This document shows positions 16,848 through 26,400 of a DNA stretch of 64,000 nt, in pieces (position 1 is the stretch's first letter; every line of letters starts with the position of its first letter). The notes under the pieces are model-generated. The model had not been told where the DNA came from. It saw only the letters and a list, made by a program, of their open reading frames with translations, and ran no database searches. A program made the position numbers and the translations under genes. Origin of the DNA: Janibacter sp. DB-40 (GTDB taxonomy: Bacteria > Actinomycetota > Actinomycetes > Actinomycetales > Dermatophilaceae); NCBI RefSeq assembly GCF_029510815.1, contig NZ_CP120360.1, positions 3,100,001 to 3,164,000 of the forward strand, given 5' to 3'.

Positions 16848-16880
16848 TGCACGATCATGTGCACTTCCGCTGCACGATCG
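16848..16880. promoter_or_regulatory. Putative LysR binding sites
   Basis: TGCACGATC occurs twice as a direct repeat at 16848 and 16871 (23-base spacing), and the first copy extends into the palindromic TGCACGATCATGTGCA. They sit in the 133-base divergent region of the dehydrogenase and lysR genes. A TACATT -10-like hexamer ends 6 bases before the lysR ATG, suggesting a leaderless transcript. Confidence 0.45.
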
Positions 16881-16903
16881 TTATGAACGCCTACATTGGG
16901 TGA

Positions 16904-17842
16904 ATGGAACTGTCCCTGCGTCGGTTGCAGATGCTGCGTGAGCTCCATCGCCGCGGCACGGTGACGGCCGCGGCCGCAGCACTCCACTACAGCCCCTCCG
17001 GGGTCTCCCAGCAGCTCGCCCAGCTCGAGCGCGAGGTCGGCGTCACGCTCGTCGAGCGCTTCGGCCGGCGTGTCCAGCTGACCGACCTCGGTCTGGTGCT
17101 CCTCGAGCACGCCGAGGAGATCCTCGGCGCCGTCGAGCGGGCCACGGCCGCGCTCGAGGCGGCCCAGGAGGGCGTCACCGCGAAGCTGACCGTCGGGGTG
17201 TGGGCCTCGGTGGCAGCCGGCCTGCTCCCCCGGGCCCTGACGACGCTGGCGGCCAACCACCCGGGGATCCAGGTGCACACGACCGAGCTGGTCCCCGAGC
17301 AGAGCGCCGCCGCGGTGCTCGAGGGCAAGTTCGACGCGGCCTTCGTCATCGACTACTCCGACCACGAGATGGACTGGGACCCGAGCCTGACCCGGACCGT
17401 CGTCGCGGTGGAGCGGCTGCACGCCGCCGTGCCCGCGGAGACGGTGGCCCGCGAGACCGTCTCCCTGCTCCAGCTGGCGGAGCACCCGTGGATCCTGTCC
17501 GGTCCGCGCTCGCACTTCGGCCAGGCGGTGCGCATCGCCTGCCACAAGCAGGGCTTCGCGCCCCGGATCGCGCACACGGTCGAGGAGCAGCCCACGGCGC
17601 TGGCCCTGACGGCCGCCGGTCTCGGGGTCACCCTCGTCTCGGACCTCGCGCTGGCCATGCGGCCGGAGGGAGTGGACATCGTCGCCCTCGACAAGCCGGT
17701 GATGCGCACGATCTCGGTGGCCCACCGGGGGTCCTCGGTGCCGCGTCGCTCGATCGACCTCTTCATCGACGCCGTCCGGACCGCGTCGGCCGAGCAGGGA
17801 CTCGGGGCGAGCAACTCGCTGCCGTTGAGCGCGAGCGACTGA
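16904..17842 (+). CDS. LysR family transcriptional regulator
   Basis: A 312-residue regulator with the winged-helix domain at residues 3-62 (LRRLQMLRELHRRGTVTAAA, LHYSPSGVSQQLAQLEREVG, LVERFGRRVQLTDLG) and a periplasmic-binding-protein-like effector domain after residue 90. It diverges from the amino-acid dehydrogenase and most likely controls it in response to an amino or keto acid. Its stop codon abuts the stop of the convergent DUF998 gene (TGATCA), leaving no terminator space. Confidence 0.93.
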   Translation: MELSLRRLQMLRELHRRGTVTAAAAALHYSPSGVSQQLAQLEREVGVTLVERFGRRVQLTDLGLVLLEHAEEILGAVERATAALEAAQEGVTAKLTVGVWASVAAGLLPRALTTLAANHPGIQVHTTELVPEQSAAAVLEGKFDAAFVIDYSDHEMDWDPSLTRTVVAVERLHAAVPAETVARETVSLLQLAEHPWILSGPRSHFGQAVRIACHKQGFAPRIAHTVEEQPTALALTAAGLGVTLVSDLALAMRPEGVDIVALDKPVMRTISVAHRGSSVPRRSIDLFIDAVRTASAEQGLGASNSLPLSASD

Positions 17843-18559
17843 TCAGACGGGTGGGTGCGTGCGGGGCCCGCTGACCAGGACGGCGATGCCGGCGAGGACC
17901 TGCCACAGCAGGACGGTGTAGACGGCGACCCGCTCGACGAGACCGAAGCCCCCGATCTCCAGCACGCCGCAGACGGTGCCGCCCGTGGACAGGAGCCCCA
18001 GGACGAGCGTGAGCAGCGCCAGTCGCCGGTGGCGACCGGACAGCGATACGGCCAGCGCCAGGAGGAGGACGCTCCCGCCGGCGATCGTCAGGACGGCCCC
18101 GACACCGTGGATGTCCGCCCGGGTGGAGGGCACCCCGGTCGGGAAGAGCCCGACGATGACCACGCCCACCCCGTAGGCGACCGTGAGACCGAGCACCGTC
18201 CGGCGGGCGCGCCGAGGGACGAAGGGGGCGAGGACGACCCCCGCGAGGAGGGTCCGCAGACCGGTGGCGACGAAGGTCGCGTTCATCACGACGTGGTGGG
18301 TCGCGGCGAAGGGCTCACCACCCGCGTACCGCGTCTCCGGGACGCCGAGCTCGCTGATCGCGTCGACCGTCCAGCGGTAGGGGCGCCCCTCCCAGCCGGC
18401 GGCCGCCCACGCCTCGCCGACGAAGTAGAGACCGGCAAGCAGCAGGAGCAGACCGCCGAGGCGGTACCGGGTGGTTCCGTCCGGCCGGCCGGAGTGCCGA
18501 GCAGTGCCCGGTCGCGCGAGGTGCGACGACGGCGCCCCGAGCTCATCCGTCGGGCTCAC
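17843..18559 (-). CDS. DUF998 family membrane protein
   Basis: A 238-residue integral membrane protein with about six hydrophobic segments (YRLGGLLLLLAGLYFVGEAW, GLRTLLAGVVLAPFV, VLGLTVAYGVGVVIVGLF, GAVLTIAGGSVLLLALAVSL, RLALLTLVLGLLSTGG, AVYTVLLWQVLAGIAVLVSG). The motif VDAISELGVPETRYAGG after the first segment is typical of DUF998. GTG 18559 overlaps the lipase stop as GTGA, so the two are translationally coupled. Function unknown. Confidence 0.82.
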   Translation of the reverse strand: MSPTDELGAPSSHLARPGTARHSGRPDGTTRYRLGGLLLLLAGLYFVGEAWAAAGWEGRPYRWTVDAISELGVPETRYAGGEPFAATHHVVMNATFVATGLRTLLAGVVLAPFVPRRARRTVLGLTVAYGVGVVIVGLFPTGVPSTRADIHGVGAVLTIAGGSVLLLALAVSLSGRHRRLALLTLVLGLLSTGGTVCGVLEIGGFGLVERVAVYTVLLWQVLAGIAVLVSGPRTHPPV

Positions 18560-19485
18560 GCGGGCAGGTGGTCGTCGAGCCACCGGATGATGTCGGCCGT
18601 GACCTCGTCGCGGTTCGTCTCGTTGAGGATCTCGTGGCGGGCCCCGGGGTAGAGCGTCACCGTCACGTCGCGCACCCCTGCCGCGACGAAGGCATCGGCG
18701 ACCTCGCGCACGCCCCGGCCACCCTTGCCACCCACCGGGTCGCGATCACCGGAGACGAAGTACACCGGCAGGTCGGCGGGCACGAGGCGCGCCTTCCTCG
18801 GCAGGGCGTTGATCCCGCCGAGCATGTCCGCGAAGAAGCCGGCCGTGAAGACCTCGCCGCAGCGGGGGTCGGCGATGTACTTCGCGACCTCGTCGGTGTC
18901 CCGGGAGAGCCAGTCGAACTTCGTCGTCGTCGGGCGGAAGCCGAGGTTGAACTGCCCGAAGGTCAGCGTGTTCATCAACGGTGAAGTGGCTCGACGCCCA
19001 CGCACGCGGGACTCGAGCGTGGCGACGGTCTGGCCGACCCTGCCGAGGAGCCCCTGGTCGCCGCCGGTGCCGCTGAAGATCGCACCGTCAAGGTCCTGCC
19101 CGTAGCGGGTGATGTGGTCGCGGCCGAGGAAGGAGCCCATCGAGTGCCCGAACAGGAAGAACGGCAGCCCCGGGTACTGCGCACGCGCGGCCTCGCCGAC
19201 GGCCTGGATGTCCTCGACCGCCGCGTCCCAGCCGTGGTCGTCGGCGTAGACGCCGCGGTCCTCCGGCCGGCTCGCGGTCTCGCCGTGACCACGGTGGTCG
19301 TGGGTCCAGACGGCGTACCCGGCATCGGTGAGTGCCTGCGCGAACCGCCCGTAGCGGCCGGAGTGCTCGGCCATGCCGTGGGCCAGCTGCACCACCCCCT
19401 TCGCCTCGCCCTCGGGCACCCAGGTGCGGACGAAGAGGGGAGAACCATCGTGGGGGGAGGCGATGGTCATCGTGTCGGCGCGCAT
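18556..19485 (-). CDS. Monoacylglycerol lipase-type alpha/beta hydrolase
   Basis: A 309-residue serine hydrolase of the lysophospholipase/monoglyceride lipase group. Seen: oxyanion motif VVQLAHGMAEHSGRYGRFA, THDHRGHGETASRP, nucleophile elbow FFLFGHSMGSFLGRD, acid in YFVSGDRDPVGG and His in LYPGARHEILNE. ATG 19485 has no signal peptide, so the enzyme is cytosolic. Coupled to a DUF998 membrane protein downstream, which hints at lipid turnover. It diverges from the DUF3105 gene. Confidence 0.92.
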   Translation of the reverse strand: MRADTMTIASPHDGSPLFVRTWVPEGEAKGVVQLAHGMAEHSGRYGRFAQALTDAGYAVWTHDHRGHGETASRPEDRGVYADDHGWDAAVEDIQAVGEAARAQYPGLPFFLFGHSMGSFLGRDHITRYGQDLDGAIFSGTGGDQGLLGRVGQTVATLESRVRGRRATSPLMNTLTFGQFNLGFRPTTTKFDWLSRDTDEVAKYIADPRCGEVFTAGFFADMLGGINALPRKARLVPADLPVYFVSGDRDPVGGKGGRGVREVADAFVAAGVRDVTVTLYPGARHEILNETNRDEVTADIIRWLDDHLPA

Positions 19486-19579
19486 GTCGACAGCGTAACG
19501 ACGGCAGTCGCTCAGGAGACCCTCAGTCGACGGTGCGATAATCCTGCGCAGTTCCGACCGCCCCCGACCCGAGGGACCC

Positions 19580-20218
19580 ATGAGCAAGAAGTCGAAGCCG
19601 ACGTCCGCCCGCGATGCCCGCCTGGCACAGGCACGTCAGGAGCAGCAGTCCAAGGAGCGCCGCCGGACCTTCCTCCTGGTGGGCTCCACGGCCCTGGTGA
19701 TCGTCGCGATCCTCGCCATGGTCGGGTACGCGATCGTCAGCGAGAGCGAGGAGCGCGAGGCCGCCGGCGACCTCGCGGCGGTCCAGGAGTACGACTACGA
19801 GGGCGGCACCCACGTCCAGGGCGAGGTTGACTACGAGGAGTCGCCACCCGTCGGCGGGAAGCACAACCCGGTCTGGCTCAACTGCGGTGTCTACGATGAG
19901 CCGGTGCCGAGCCAGCACGCTGTCCACTCGCTCGAGCACGGCGCCGTGTGGGTGACCTACGACCCGGACCTGCCCGAGGCCCAGGTCGACACGCTCGAGG
20001 AGACCCTCCCCGACACCTACACGATCCTCTCCCCCTACGAGGGCGAGATGCCCTCGAAGATCGTCGCGAGCGCCTGGGGCCACCGGCTGGCGCTGGACTC
20101 GGCCGACGACCCGCGGCTCAAGGGCTTCATCAAGGAGTACCGCGAGGGTCCGCAGACCCCTGAGCCGGGGGCGGCCTGCACGGGTGGTGTGGACGCCTCC
20201 GGGGCCATGAGCCAGTGA
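19580..20218 (+). CDS. DUF3105 membrane-anchored protein
   Basis: A 212-residue protein with a charged cytosolic N-terminus (about 28 residues), one transmembrane helix (FLLVGSTALVIVAILAMVGY) and an outer DUF3105 domain containing YEESPPVGGKHNPVWLNCGV, HAVHSLEHGAVWVTYDPDLP and VASAWGHRLALDS. The His/Cys-rich conserved segments suggest metal binding, but the family has no proven function. It overlaps the DUF305 gene by GTGA, a pairing common in actinobacteria. Confidence 0.88.
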   Translation: MSKKSKPTSARDARLAQARQEQQSKERRRTFLLVGSTALVIVAILAMVGYAIVSESEEREAAGDLAAVQEYDYEGGTHVQGEVDYEESPPVGGKHNPVWLNCGVYDEPVPSQHAVHSLEHGAVWVTYDPDLPEAQVDTLEETLPDTYTILSPYEGEMPSKIVASAWGHRLALDSADDPRLKGFIKEYREGPQTPEPGAACTGGVDASGAMSQ

Positions 20219-20847
20219 GCGCCAAGGCCATCATCGCGGTCGTCGTCGCGCTCGCCCTCGGGCTCGTCGGCGGGCTTGCCCTGGGCTCGGTCGGCGGCTC
20301 GGAGACCCCCTCCGACGACAGCGTCGCCGCGGGCTTCGCGCGGGACATGACGACCCACCACGACCAAGCGGTCCAGATGTCATGGATCGTGCGCACCCGC
20401 ACCGAGGACGAGCTCGTGCGCTCGCTCGCCTACGACATCGCGCGCACCCAGGAGAACCAGTCCGGCCAGATGGCCGGGTGGCTCGCGGCGTGGGGACTGA
20501 GCCCGACCGGCCCCGGGGAGCCGATGGAGTGGATGCAGGGGCTCGAGCACGAGCACGCGGACGACCCGGACGCCCGACTGACCGACGACGGCATGATGCC
20601 GGGCATGGCCTCGCCCGAGGAGCTGGAGAAGCTGCGTTCGCTCAGCGACAAGGAGGCCGAGGTCCTCTTTCTGCAGCTGATGATCCGCCACCACAAGGCC
20701 GGGGTGCCCATGGCGCAGGCGGCCCTCGACCACTCGGCGAACGAGGCCGTCGAGAACCTCGCCCGCTCGATCATCGCCTCGCAGACCACCGAGGTGGAGA
20801 CGATGACCCAGATGCTGCGGGAGCGCGGCGCGAAGCCGCTCGACTGA
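20215..20847 (+). CDS. DUF305 (CopM-like) exported protein
   Basis: A 210-residue protein with an N-terminal hydrophobic anchor (AIIAVVVALALGLVGGLAL) followed by a DUF305 four-helix domain. Key motifs FARDMTTHHDQAVQM and LMIRHHKAGVPMAQAAL are the two His/Met helices that bind copper in CopM-type members. Met and His are concentrated along these helices (DDGMMPGM). GTG start overlaps the DUF3105 stop. A role in extracytoplasmic copper or other metal handling is likely from family knowledge, not shown here. Confidence 0.9.
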   Translation: MSAKAIIAVVVALALGLVGGLALGSVGGSETPSDDSVAAGFARDMTTHHDQAVQMSWIVRTRTEDELVRSLAYDIARTQENQSGQMAGWLAAWGLSPTGPGEPMEWMQGLEHEHADDPDARLTDDGMMPGMASPEELEKLRSLSDKEAEVLFLQLMIRHHKAGVPMAQAALDHSANEAVENLARSIIASQTTEVETMTQMLRERGAKPLD

Positions 20848-20851
20848 CCCC

Positions 20852-21820
20852 ATGGGCTTCGGGATCGAGACGATCAGGGACGCGGCCCGGCGGATCGAGG
20901 GGCGGGTGCGCGCCACCCCCCTGCTGTCCTCCCCGGTGCTCGACGAGCTCACCGGCGCCAAGGTCCTGGTGAAGGCCGAGTCGCTCCAGCTGACCGGCTC
21001 GTTCAAGATCCGCGGCGCGCTCAACACGCTGCGCTCGCTCACCGACGCCGAGCGGGACGCCGGGGTGCTCGCCTTCTCCACCGGCAACCACGGCCAGGCG
21101 GTGGCCGCGTCGGCGCAGATGACCGGCGCCCGCGCGACGGTCGTCATGCCGCAGGACGCTCCGCGGATCAAGGTCGAGGGGGTGCGCTGGTGGGGTGGCG
21201 AGGTCGTCTTCTACGACCCCGCCACGCAGGACCGCGAGGAGGTCGGCCGCGACCTCGTGCACGAGCGCGGCCTGACCCTGGTGCACCCCTACGACGACGT
21301 CCGCGTGATGTCCGGCCAGGGGACCGTCGGCCTGGAGATCGTCGACCAGCTGCGCGAAGGGGGTCACTCCCCCGACGCGGTCGTCGTCCCGTGCAGCGGT
21401 GGCGGGCTCTCCTCCGGGGTCTTCGAGGCGGTGCGCGATGCGCACCCGGGGGTCACCCCCTTCGTCGTGGAGCGGGACGGCTATCCCAAGATGGCGCGCT
21501 CGCTCGCCTCCGGCCGGGTGGAGAAGGTGCCGGCGGTGCCGGTCTTCCTCGACGCGATCGGCTCCCCCACCGTCGGCCGGCACACGCTCGACGCGCTCTC
21601 CCGGCACCCGGTCGACCCGCTGACGGTCACCGACGACGAGGCCCGGGTGGCGATGCGCGAGGCCTTCCGCACGCTCAAGCTGGTCGTGGAGCCGGGTGGT
21701 TCCGCGGCGCTGGCCGCGGTCCTGGCGCAGCGGGAGCGTTTCGCGGGGCAGACCGTCGTGGTCGTTGCCTCGGGTGGCAACGTCGATGCGTCCGTCTACG
21801 CCGACGTGCTCACCGGTTGA
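20852..21820 (+). CDS. PLP-dependent threonine/serine dehydratase-like enzyme
   Basis: A 322-residue fold type II PLP enzyme (threonine ammonia-lyase, serine racemase or hydroxyectoine-type EutB). Seen: PLP lysine in LQLTGSFKIRGALNTLRSL, FSTGNHGQAVAASAQMTGA, phosphate loop VVVPCSGGGLSSGVFEAV and VVVASGGNVDASVYADV. There is no C-terminal ACT regulatory domain, so it is the short, catabolic type. It starts 4 bases after the DUF305 stop, but a functional link is not obvious. Confidence 0.88.
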   Translation: MGFGIETIRDAARRIEGRVRATPLLSSPVLDELTGAKVLVKAESLQLTGSFKIRGALNTLRSLTDAERDAGVLAFSTGNHGQAVAASAQMTGARATVVMPQDAPRIKVEGVRWWGGEVVFYDPATQDREEVGRDLVHERGLTLVHPYDDVRVMSGQGTVGLEIVDQLREGGHSPDAVVVPCSGGGLSSGVFEAVRDAHPGVTPFVVERDGYPKMARSLASGRVEKVPAVPVFLDAIGSPTVGRHTLDALSRHPVDPLTVTDDEARVAMREAFRTLKLVVEPGGSAALAAVLAQRERFAGQTVVVVASGGNVDASVYADVLTG

Positions 21821-21866
21821 TGACCTGACGGCCCACGGAGACCATCCCGCGTGCCGTCCGCTCACC

Positions 21867-22751
21867 TCACCGCGTCAGCGTGGTCGCCGCGGCGACCCGG
21901 GAGAGCTTCTCCGGGTTGCGGATCGCATAGCTGCCGGTGATGAGACCGTCCTCGATGGCGAACGCGAAGACACTGTCGACCTCACCGTCGAGGTGCACGA
22001 GCAGCGCCGGCCACCCGTTCAGCTCCAACGGCTCGAGTGTGATCGCGCCCGGGAACCGGGCCCATCCGGCAGCGAAGAGGCGCGAGACCTTGTCGCGGCC
22101 GCGGACCGGACGCGGGAGGGCCTGCTTGACGCCGCCACCGTCGGCCAGCGCGACGACGTCCGGGGCCAAGAGGTTGGCGAGCGCCTGGAGGTCACCGGTC
22201 TCGAGCGCGGACCGGAAGGCCACGACCACCGACTCGGCCTCCGCCCGGGTCACGTCGACGCGCGGGCGCCGGGCATCGACGTGCGAGCGGGCACGGTGCG
22301 CGATCTGCCGCACCGCCGCCTCGCTCTTGTCGACGGCCTCGGCGAGCTCGTCGTAGTCGAGCCCGAAGACCTCCCGCAGCACGAAGACGGCGCGCTCCGT
22401 CGGCGCCAGTGTCTCGAGGACCAGCAGCATCGCCATCGACACGCTGTCCGCGAGCTCGACGTCCTCGGCCACATCATGCGTCGTGACGAGCGGTTCGGGA
22501 AGCCACGGACCGACGTAGTCCTCGCGGCGCCTGGCGACGGTTCGCAAGCAATCGAGAGCGGTTCGGCTCACGACCCGCACGAGGAATGCCCGGGCGTCGC
22601 GCACCTCGCTCCGGTCGACGCGGTCCCACTTGAGCCACGCGTCCTGGAGGACGTCCTCGGCGTCGGCCGCCGAGCCGAGCATCTCGTAGGCGACGGTGAA
22701 GAGCAGGCTGCGGTGGGTGGCGAAGGGGTCCTCGTCCACCGCGGTGCTCAT
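21867..22751 (-). CDS. ECF41-type RNA polymerase sigma factor (SigJ-like)
   Basis: A 294-residue extracytoplasmic-function sigma factor with a fused C-terminal SnoaL/NTF2-like domain, the hallmark of ECF41. Region 2: RSLLFTVAYEMLGSAADAED, VLQDAWLKWDRVD; region 4: LAPTERAVFVLREVFGLDYD, ELAEAVDKSEAAVRQI. The fused domain starts near residue 165 and ends with YAIRNPEKLSRV, matching the conserved NPDKL motif that modulates activity. It overlaps the carboxymuconolactone-decarboxylase-like gene by ATGA, the conserved ECF41 gene partner, and a canonical promoter precedes the pair. Confidence 0.94.
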   Translation of the reverse strand: MSTAVDEDPFATHRSLLFTVAYEMLGSAADAEDVLQDAWLKWDRVDRSEVRDARAFLVRVVSRTALDCLRTVARRREDYVGPWLPEPLVTTHDVAEDVELADSVSMAMLLVLETLAPTERAVFVLREVFGLDYDELAEAVDKSEAAVRQIAHRARSHVDARRPRVDVTRAEAESVVVAFRSALETGDLQALANLLAPDVVALADGGGVKQALPRPVRGRDKVSRLFAAGWARFPGAITLEPLELNGWPALLVHLDGEVDSVFAFAIEDGLITGSYAIRNPEKLSRVAAATTLTR

Positions 22752-23341
22752 GGCTGCGACGGTACGGCAACGTCGGGTGCGGCCAGGGGTGGGAGACCAC
22801 AGGCGTCAGCGAACTCCTCGGAGTGGATACCGAGTGCGACGTTGCTTCGCGAGCTGAGGTTCATGAAGCCAACTCGTGCCGTGAGCTCGATGAGACCGGC
22901 CGCGCCGAGCTCCTCGAGGAGCTCGGCCGAGAGCTCGTCGGTCACGGCCGGTGGGGTCTCGGACATCCCCTCCGCGTACTCCAGTACCCGCCGCTCGAGC
23001 GGTGTGAAGACGTCCGACCCACGCCACCGCGGCACCTCCCGTGCCTTGGTCTCGTCGAGGCCCTTGTTGTGGGCCATGAAGTAGCCGAAGTCGAGGCACC
23101 AGCTGCAGCCGATCCGGGCCGCCGCGGCCATGGTCGCGAGACTGGCGAGGTTCTTGTCGAGCTCGTCCCAGGACTCGACCTTGCGACCGACACCGGCGAG
23201 GCCCGAGAAGACCTTCTGGTGGTGCCACATCACGCCGATCGACTCCGGCGTCCGGCCGAACATCCGCTTGGTCATGGTCCTGAGGAGCCAGCCCTTGGGT
23301 CCGCTGACGTCGGCACTGGGGATCCTGGCGGTGGTGCTCAT
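22748..23341 (-). CDS. Carboxymuconolactone decarboxylase family protein (COG2128)
   Basis: A 197-residue AhpD/CMD-fold protein. The redox-type motif RIGCSWCLDFGYFMAHNKGLD carries the CxxC pair and proton-relay residues; KNLASLATMAAAARI and TARVGFMNLSSRSNVALGI complete the fold. It is the usual first gene of ECF41 operons and probably the sigma factor's only conserved target together with itself. ATG 23341 has AAGGAG 5 bases upstream. Confidence 0.9.
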   Translation of the reverse strand: MSTTARIPSADVSGPKGWLLRTMTKRMFGRTPESIGVMWHHQKVFSGLAGVGRKVESWDELDKNLASLATMAAAARIGCSWCLDFGYFMAHNKGLDETKAREVPRWRGSDVFTPLERRVLEYAEGMSETPPAVTDELSAELLEELGAAGLIELTARVGFMNLSSRSNVALGIHSEEFADACGLPPLAAPDVAVPSQP

Positions 23342-23387
23342 GACATCTCCTTGTCGTCGGGGCGCTGCGTGCTGCCCATGACATGAA

Positions 23388-23414
23388 GACGCCGCCCGCT
23401 GCCGCCCTGTGACA
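23388..23414 (-). promoter_or_regulatory. ECF41-dependent promoter
   Basis: Reading on the minus strand, TGTCACA (23414-23408) is followed by exactly 16 bases and then CGTC (23391-23388). This is the published ECF41 consensus TGTCACA-N16-CGTC. It lies about 47 bases before the ATG of the COG2128 gene, whose operon contains the ECF41 sigma factor, so the pair should be autoregulated. Confidence 0.85.
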
Positions 23415-23481
23415 CGAGTGGCCGCACACGTGTGTGGAAAGCCCACCTCGCACTGTCGGCCGTCGCAGATACGGTCTGACC

Positions 23482-26400
23482 GTGGCACTTCACCTGCACC
23501 GTGCGCAGCGCACCGACCTCCTCGCCGAGGGCCTCGGTGAGCTGCTCGCGAGCCCGCTGCCCGACCCCTTCGCCGAGGAGGTCGTCGTCGTGCCCGAGCA
23601 GGGCATCGAGCGGTGGCTGGCGCAGCGCCTCTCGCACCGCCTCGGCACGGGCGAGGGCGGCGGCGACGGGGTGTGCGCGGGCGTGCGGTTCCTCCGACCG
23701 CGATCTCTCGTCACCATGCTCACCGGCCGCGACGAGGACGACCCGTGGCTGCCGCAGCACCTCGTGTGGCCCCTCCTGGAGGTCATCGATGCCGCGATCG
23801 GTGAGCCGTGGTGCGCCGCGCTCAGCCGACACCTCGGCCACGGCTGCGAGGACGAGGACCTCTTCGAGGTGCGGGCGGGGCGGCGCTACTCGGTCGCGCT
23901 GCGCTTGGCGCGCCTGTTCCACCGCTACGGCCAGAGCCGCCCGACGATGCTCACCGACTGGGGCGAGGGCCGCGACACGGCTGGTGTCGCCGGTCCCCTC
24001 GACGAGGACCTGACCTGGCAGCCCGAGCTGTGGCGGCGCCTCGTGGAGCGCGTCGACGCACCCCCGCCGGACGTGCGGCACCGCGAGACGGTGGCGGCGC
24101 TGCGTGGGCTCGGGAGCACGTCGCGGTCCGGGCCCGCGCTGGACCTGCCCGAGCGACTGTCCCTCTTCGGGCACACGCGGTTGGCGGTCACCGAGGTCGA
24201 GCTGCTCGAGGCCCTCGGGCTCTCCCGGGACGTGCACCTGTGGCTGCCCCAGCCGTCACCGTCGCTGTGGGACCGGCTCACCGACTCCGGGGCGAGCGGG
24301 ATCGTGCCGCGGTCCCACGACGCGACGAGCGACCTCGTCCACCACCCGCTGCTCGCCTCGCTCGGGCGCGACTCCCGCGAGCTCGTGCGGGTGCTGGGGT
24401 CCTCGTTCGACGTCACCGGGCTTCGAGGCTCCTCGCTGGAGCTCGTCGCACCTCAGCCGCCGGTGGTTGAGGTGGGAGGCCGTCAACGGCCGACCCTCGA
24501 CACCACCCCGCCGACGACTGTCCTCGGCTGGTTGCAGTCGGACCTGCGCGAGGACCACGTGCCGGATGCCACGGAGCAGGCGGCTCGGTCCGTCCCGGAC
24601 GCAGACCGCTCGATCCAGGTCCACGCGTGCCACGGGCCGGCCCGCCAGGTCGAGGTGCTGCGCGAGGTGCTCGTCGGCCTGCTCGAGGACGACCCGACCC
24701 TCGAGCCGCGGGACGTGCTGATCATGTGCCCGGACGTCGAGACCTACGCACCGCTCATCGGCGCGGCCTTCGGGCTCGGCGACCACGGCACCGACGCCGA
24801 GGGCGTCGACACCCACCCCGCGCACCGGTTGCGGGTGCGTCTGGCCGACCGCTCGCTGCGGGTGACCAACCCGCTCCTCGACGTCGCCGACCGGGTCGTC
24901 GCGCTCGCCGGGGGCCGCCTCACCGCGAGCGAGGTGCTCGACCTGGCCGCGACCGAGCCGGTGCGTCGTCGCTTCGCCATCGGTGACGAGGACCTCGAGA
25001 CCCTCACCACGTGGGTCGGCGACTCCGGCATCCGGTGGGGCTACGACCAGGAGCACCGCGCCCCCTTCCGCATGGAGGTGGAGCACCAGGGGACGTGGCG
25101 GTTCGGCCTCGACCGGCTCCTCCTCGGGGTCGCCGTCTCCGCCGACGGGCCCCTACAGGTCGGTGACGTGATGCCGCTCGACGACGTCGGCAGCGGCTCC
25201 GTCGACCTCGTCGGCCGCGTCACCGAGATGCTCGAGCGAATCGGCTCCGGCCTCGACACCCTCGAGGGCGCCCGCACGGCGGGCGAATGGATGAGCGGGT
25301 TGACCGAGACCGTACTGTCCCTGACCGACGTCCCGCTGCGCGATCGCTGGCAGGTCGGAGACCTCCAGCGCACCCTGGCACGCGCCGCCAGGCACGCCGA
25401 CGACGGCAGCGGGGCGACGCTGCGCCTGGCCGACGTGCGTGTCCTGCTCGCCGACCAGCTGGCCGGACGGCCGAGCCGGGCGAGCTTCCGCACCGGCGGC
25501 CTGACGGTCTGCACGATGACCCCGATGCGCTCGGTGCCCCACCGCGTGGTCTGCCTGCTGGGGATGGACGACGACTCATTCCCGCGCCAGCAGTCCCTCG
25601 ACGGTGACGACGTCCTCGCCCGGGTGCCGCTGACCGGCGAGCGCGACGCCCGCAGCGAGGACCGCCAGCTGCTGCTCGACGCCGTCCTCGCGGCCCGCGA
25701 GCGCCTGGTCATCGCCTACACCGGCGCCGACGAGCACAGTGGCCAGCCCTGCCCGCCGGCCGTGCCGCTCGGGGAGCTCATCGACGCCGCCCGGGAGACG
25801 ACGAGCGCGCCGCTCGAGGTGGTCGAGCACCCGCTGCAGCCCTTCGACGCGCGCAACCTCGAGCCGGGGGCCCTCGGTGGATCCCGTTCACCAGGCTCGA
25901 CAGGCTCCCCCGAGCCCTTCACCTTCGACCGCTCGGCCCTGGCCGCAGCCCGCGCCAGCCACGGTGAGCGCACCCCGCCGGGCCGTCTGCTCACCGCGCC
26001 GCTGCCGGCCACGGCCATCGAGGACGTCGCTCTCGCCGACCTCATCCGCTTCTTCGAGAACCCCGCCCGCGGCTTCCTGCGCGGTCGCCTGCAGGTCGGG
26101 GTGTCGCACGAGGCCGAGGAGGTCAGCGACCGACTGCCGATCGACCTCGACGGCCTGCAGAAGTGGGCCATCGGCGAGCGCACCCTGCGGGCCCGCCTCG
26201 CCGGCGAGGACGCCCACGACATCTACCGGGCCGAGCTGCTGCGCGGTGAGCTGCCACCCGCCGGGCTCGGGGAGATCGCCCTCGAGGAGATCGGCCGCCA
26301 GGTCGAGCAGCTGATGGCCCAGGTGGCGCAGGGCCCGGCGGACCCCGTCCGGACGGTCGACATCGAGGTGCCCCTGCCCGGGGGGCGCCGCCTCACCGGC

